Shown piece by piece: positions 61,257-64,000 of a stretch of DNA of 64,000 bases. This DNA is from Cryptoclostridium sp036644995 (lineage in GTDB: Bacteria; Bacillota; Dehalobacteriia; UBA7702). Both the position numbers and the translations under genes were made by a program. Location of the stretch: contig JAVXOZ010000005.1 in assembly GCA_036644995.1 (NCBI GenBank), positions 1 through 64,000 on the forward strand. Reading direction: 5' to 3'. How positions within the stretch are numbered: position 1 is the stretch's first letter; each line of letters opens with the position of its first letter. A model generated the notes under the pieces. The model saw only the letters and a program-made list of their open reading frames with translations, ran no database searches and was not told the DNA's origin.

Positions 61257-61658
61257 GTGAGAGTAATAAAAACCGCAAGTGAGATATTTATAGCAATTTT
61301 TGGTGTTACCCTACTCTATATTATTTTAAATGATGCAGAAATTTTACCTTGGAAAATAATGGAAAAAATTTGGTTATTTTACGCTGCTTTCTGCGGTTTT
61401 GCCATAGCCTACATCTTTGGTAAAAATTTTTCTTTAAGTGGCGGCGGCTTGTTTTTATCCTTTTGTTTTATTATACCCCCAACGCTTTTATCATATTATG
61501 CCGCTTTACCTTGGGGGGATTTTTTCTTTGCCCCTTTGCCCATAATTTTAGCTGGAGTTTTTTCCGCTTTGGGTGAAGCCACAGCACGACTTATAACCAA
61601 AGCCAAAATTGAAAAAGCCAACAAAAAAACTGCTGAAAATAATTTAAAAAGCCAATGA
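61257..61658 (+). CDS. hypothetical small membrane protein
   Basis: A 133-residue protein with four hydrophobic stretches (about 8-24, 37-53, 62-80, 90-108) and a Lys/Ala/Asn-rich tail. It starts with GTG; GAGGG lies 8 nt upstream. I do not recognise the family. It is transcribed away from valS and its 3' side has a terminator at 61775. No link to the neighbouring zinc transporter is visible besides position. Confidence 0.65.
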   Translation: MRVIKTASEIFIAIFGVTLLYIILNDAEILPWKIMEKIWLFYAAFCGFAIAYIFGKNFSLSGGGLFLSFCFIIPPTLLSYYAALPWGDFFFAPLPIILAGVFSALGEATARLITKAKIEKANKKTAENNLKSQ

Positions 61659-61774
61659 GAAATCCCTAAACATTTTATGCTTATTATTTAAAGCGTCAAT
61701 GAAAAAATCCTAAAAAATACGCTTATTTCAGCAATAAATAACTGCGACAAATTAAATAGATGCACCAAATTAAA

Positions 61775-61803
61775 ACCGCCTCCTGTTATTTTCAGGGGGC
61801 GGT
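61775..61803. terminator. bidirectional terminator hairpin
   Basis: ACCGCCTCCTG (61775-61785) pairs with CAGGGGGCGGT (61793-61803), one wobble, 7-nt loop. AAATTTTAG follows on the + strand and TTTTAATTT on the minus strand. It lies between the convergent hypothetical gene and the DUF896 gene. Confidence 0.75.
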
Positions 61804-61897
61804 AAATTTTAGATGAACACCTGTTATTTTTTTAGCTAAGGGTAGATTTTAGGTGAAGGGTAAATTTGTTGAGATGTACGATTGTGAAAAAAACTAT

Positions 61898-62203
61898 TTA
61901 ATGGTGGTGGTGGTGCTCCCCACCGCAGCCACAGCCACAGCCACAGCCTTTTTTTTGCAGATGTTTATGGTCACGGTTTTCACGCCTTTTGGCATTTCCC
62001 GAGTCTGAGGTTCTTAAAGCTTCATACTCGCCTTTTTCGTTTTCCACCAGCACATTGTCTAAGGTTGCCCGCATATTTGCCTTTACAGATTCCAAATATT
62101 CTTTGCGTAAATCTGCTCTTTCCAGTGTTTCTTCCATTGTTAGCTCACTCTCTTTGGCTTTTTTTGCCAGAGCGTTTATTCTTGCTATTTTATCTTTATC
62201 CAT
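61898..62203 (-). CDS. DUF896 (YnzC-like) protein with Cys/His metal-binding tail
   Basis: A 101-residue protein. Residues 1-62 match the DUF896/YnzC helical family (KIARINALAKKAKESELTME, ERADLRKEYLESVKANMRA). The tail, KKGCGCGCGCGGEHHHHH (84-101), is a dense Cys/His cluster very likely to bind zinc or another soft metal. YnzC proteins are about 70-80 residues and normally lack this. Overlaps the transporter permease gene by 8 bp, so it is co-translated with a zinc-type importer, which fits a metal-related role (inference). Confidence 0.85.
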   Translation of the reverse strand: MDKDKIARINALAKKAKESELTMEETLERADLRKEYLESVKANMRATLDNVLVENEKGEYEALRTSDSGNAKRRENRDHKHLQKKGCGCGCGCGGEHHHHH

Positions 62204-63038
62204 TTTGATTCCTCCTACGATATAGTGACATTATAAAGCCAACTAAGGCAAATAAACCTAAAACTATTAAATTTACCACAACAATGCTGGCACCTGCAGG
62301 TAAAGATAGTCCAAAAGAAACCACAATACCCCAGAAAAAACAGAAAATTGAAATTACCGCTGAGGAAATAACCACCAATTTAAAACCATGGAATACCCGC
62401 ATAGATGAAAGTGCAGGAAAAATTATTAAACTGGATATCAGCATGGTTCCCATAATACGCATACCCACCACTATAGTACAGGCGGTTAATAAGGCAATAA
62501 GCATATTGTAAACACCTGCCTTGGTGCCTGTGGCGGCTGCAAAGTTTTCATCAAAGGTTACGGCAAAAATTTTATTATAAAATACCACAAATAAGATAAA
62601 TACCAAAGCTGAAAGACCAATGCTTAAATATACATCTTGGTTGTTCATGGCTAAAATACTGCCAAACATATAGCTATATATATCCACATTTAACCCACCG
62701 GACATAGAGGTAACAATAACCCCAATGGCAATGGCACTGCTGGAGATTAAGGCAATGGCGGCATCTCCTTTTATTTTGCTGTTTTCACTTAATCTTAAAA
62801 GCAAAATTGCTGCCACCATAACAATGGGAATGGAAATATTTAAAGGTGCTACATTTAAAGCCAAAGCCACAGATAAAGCACCAAATCCCACATGAGCCAG
62901 TCCATCACCAATCATGGAATATCTTTTTAAAACCAAGGTAACACCAAGGAGTGCAGCACAAACCGAAACCAAAGAACCTACAATCAGTGCCCTAACCAAA
63001 AAAGAATAGGAAAAAACTTGCTGTAATAATTCTAACAT
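62196..63038 (-). CDS. znuB: zinc/manganese ABC transporter permease
   Basis: A 280-residue ABC-3 family permease with eight to nine hydrophobic segments and the family motifs VSVCAALLGVTLVLKRYSMI (about 26-45), GDGLAHVGFGA and ALSSMRVFHG. Imports Zn(II) or Mn(II) with the upstream ATPase. The ATG at 63038 is preferred, with GGGAGG at a suitable distance; an in-frame ATG two codons upstream lies too close to it. Overlaps znuC by 7 bp. Confidence 0.88.
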   Translation of the reverse strand: MLELLQQVFSYSFLVRALIVGSLVSVCAALLGVTLVLKRYSMIGDGLAHVGFGALSVALALNVAPLNISIPIVMVAAILLLRLSENSKIKGDAAIALISSSAIAIGVIVTSMSGGLNVDIYSYMFGSILAMNNQDVYLSIGLSALVFILFVVFYNKIFAVTFDENFAAATGTKAGVYNMLIALLTACTIVVGMRIMGTMLISSLIIFPALSSMRVFHGFKLVVISSAVISIFCFFWGIVVSFGLSLPAGASIVVVNLIVLGLFALVGFIMSLYRRRNQNG

Positions 63039-63739
63039 TGGCATTCCCCTCCCAAAAATATACGGCAAATTTTAGAATGGGTATAGGTAGCGGTATCACC
63101 GAAAAACATTACTTTTTGATCCAAATGCAAAATTTTATTGCTGTGTTTTAAAGCACCCTCCATATCATGGGTAACCATGATAATAGCTATGTTTTGGGTT
63201 TTATTAATTTTTTCAATTATATCATAAAATTCTCCGGTAATAACAGGGTCTAAGCCTGTAACAGGCTCATCAAGGAGCAATAATTTTTTAGTGGCGGATA
63301 AGGCACGAGCCAGCAAAACACGCTGCTGCTGGCCACCGGATAAATCACGGTAGCTTTTGTGTTTTAAAGCCGTTATGCCTAAAATTTCCATGTTATGGGC
63401 TGCCAGTTCTTTTTCTTTATGTGAATAAAAAGGTATGATGCCACGGCTGTTTAAAGTACCCGAAAGGCAAACCTCCCAAACCGAGGCAGGGAAGTCCTTT
63501 TGCACCACTGTTTGCTGTGGTAGGTAGCCAATTTCCGTGGATTTTAGCCCGTCACCATAAACTACTGCCCCGTTTTTTACCGGCAATAAGCCTAAAATTG
63601 TTTTTAAAAGTGTGCTTTTTCCCGAGCCGTTTGCCCCTAAAACCGAAAGAAAATCGCCTTTATCCACTTGAAAACTCACATCGTCCAATGCTAAAGTATT
63701 TTCATAACCCATGGTTATATTATTACAGGAAAGGTACAT
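63032..63739 (-). CDS. znuC: zinc/manganese ABC transporter ATP-binding protein
   Basis: A 235-residue ABC ATPase with Walker A LGANGSGKSTLL (about 34-45), signature LSGGQQQRVLLARAL (about 137-151), Walker B KLLLLDEPVTGLD and switch His in VTHDMEG. All motifs are intact. The start overlaps the substrate-binding-protein stop as TAATG and the end overlaps znuB, so the three genes form one unit. Confidence 0.92.
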   Translation of the reverse strand: MYLSCNNITMGYENTLALDDVSFQVDKGDFLSVLGANGSGKSTLLKTILGLLPVKNGAVVYGDGLKSTEIGYLPQQTVVQKDFPASVWEVCLSGTLNSRGIIPFYSHKEKELAAHNMEILGITALKHKSYRDLSGGQQQRVLLARALSATKKLLLLDEPVTGLDPVITGEFYDIIEKINKTQNIAIIMVTHDMEGALKHSNKILHLDQKVMFFGDTATYTHSKICRIFLGGECQC

Positions 63740-64000
63740 TAATTTAATCCCTCTTTCAAATTTGCGGCATTTTGCTCCATTATTTGCAAATAGGAAATAC
63801 CATCTTTTAATTCCGCTTCGGTAACATTATGGCAAGAATGCAGTAAAAGTAATTTTGCCCCTGTTTCCTCACCAATGCTTTGGGCAACGGTGGGGGTTCT
63901 TAATTCTTCATAAAATATAATGGGAATATTTTCTGTTTTTATTTCATCAATTAATTCAGATACTTTTTTGGCACTGGGTTCACCGCTATCGGAACAGGAA
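63739..64000 (-). CDS. znuA: zinc ABC transporter substrate-binding protein, C-terminal part (cut by window edge)
   Basis: The last 86 residues of a ZnuA-type lipoprotein are visible, starting SDSGEPSAKKVSELIDEIK. GEPSAKKVSELIDEIK, PIIFYEELRTPTVAQSIGEE, TGAKLLLLHSC and ISYLQIMEQNAANLKEGLN fit the C-terminal lobe of the zinc/manganese-binding family. The N-terminus, signal peptide and metal ligands lie beyond 64000, so metal preference cannot be judged. Stop codon TAA at 63741-63739 overlaps the znuC ATG. Confidence 0.85.
   Translation of the reverse strand, partial: SCSDSGEPSAKKVSELIDEIKTENIPIIFYEELRTPTVAQSIGEETGAKLLLLHSCHNVTEAELKDGISYLQIMEQNAANLKEGLN

Noticed and set aside
1..64000. tRNA or rRNA genes, insertion sequences and prophage genes
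   Set aside because: Gaps were read for T-loop, CCA-end and transposase or integrase signatures; none was recognised.

Overview
The window is an AT-rich, gene-dense piece of a draft chromosome from an anaerobic, apparently endospore-forming Firmicute of class Clostridia. The evidence is a complete spoIIIAA-AH operon, the SCIFF ribosomal peptide pair (scfA/scfB), a Clostridia-type efp neighbourhood, a mreCD-pbp2-minCDE-rodA block, and no outer-membrane genes. Almost everything is transcribed leftward. The exceptions are ponA, a gamma-glutamylcysteine-ligase-like/ATP-grasp pair, an ABC transporter pair and one small membrane protein. A run of 100 N (21500-21599) marks a scaffold gap.

Layout from left to right. 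(1) 1-2243: NAD synthetase (nadE) with the little-understood UPF0280, CooT and DUF3842 genes, ending in a G-rich 9-bp tandem array. (2) 2438-4735: class A penicillin-binding protein. (3) 5263-7847: a two-gene peptide or thiol ligase cassette. (4) 8491-23388: a leftward housekeeping run in the order asp23, amaP, nusB, tsaD paralogue, xseA, xseB, ispA, OLE RNA, oapA, dxs, tlyA, nadK, mnmM, argR, recN, cbiZ. (5) 23624-29072: spoIIIAA-AH. (6) 29217-31942: a divergent ABC exporter with an odd ATPase. (7) 32162-39585: CD1247-type acidic protein, efp, pepP, tldE, tldD, aroK, yqeG and a yjjG-like phosphatase. (8) 40035-41750: scfB and the 47-codon scfA. (9) 41832-47382: PLP decarboxylase, RNase G/E and the two radical-SAM-associated genes TIGR03936 and TIGR03960. 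(10) 48003-55916: SpoIVFA-like M23 protein, rodA, minEDC, pbp2, mreDC. (11) 56442-61008: maf, folC, valS. (12) 61898-64000: a DUF896 protein and a zinc-type ABC transporter (znuBCA, with znuA cut by the window edge).

The most notable element is the 597-nt noncoding interval between ispA and oapA. Its ends form a perfect 10-bp terminal stem, and its partner gene encodes a membrane protein with the DxxxD motif. Position, size and partner all fit the OLE ribonucleoprotein, a large membrane-associated RNA of incompletely known function. The second is the SCIFF peptide gene, which has a good promoter overlapped by a perfect palindrome.

A genome-wide oddity is that at least ten intergenic regions carry degenerate tandem arrays, each with its own unit (9, 14, 22, 33-43 bp). 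Many proteins also carry in-frame repeat or low-complexity tails (PonA, NusB, MreC, MreD, PBP2, SpoIIIAE, the ABC ATPase). This suggests a slippage-prone genome. Functional assignments come from motifs, length and gene order read by eye; no database search was run.
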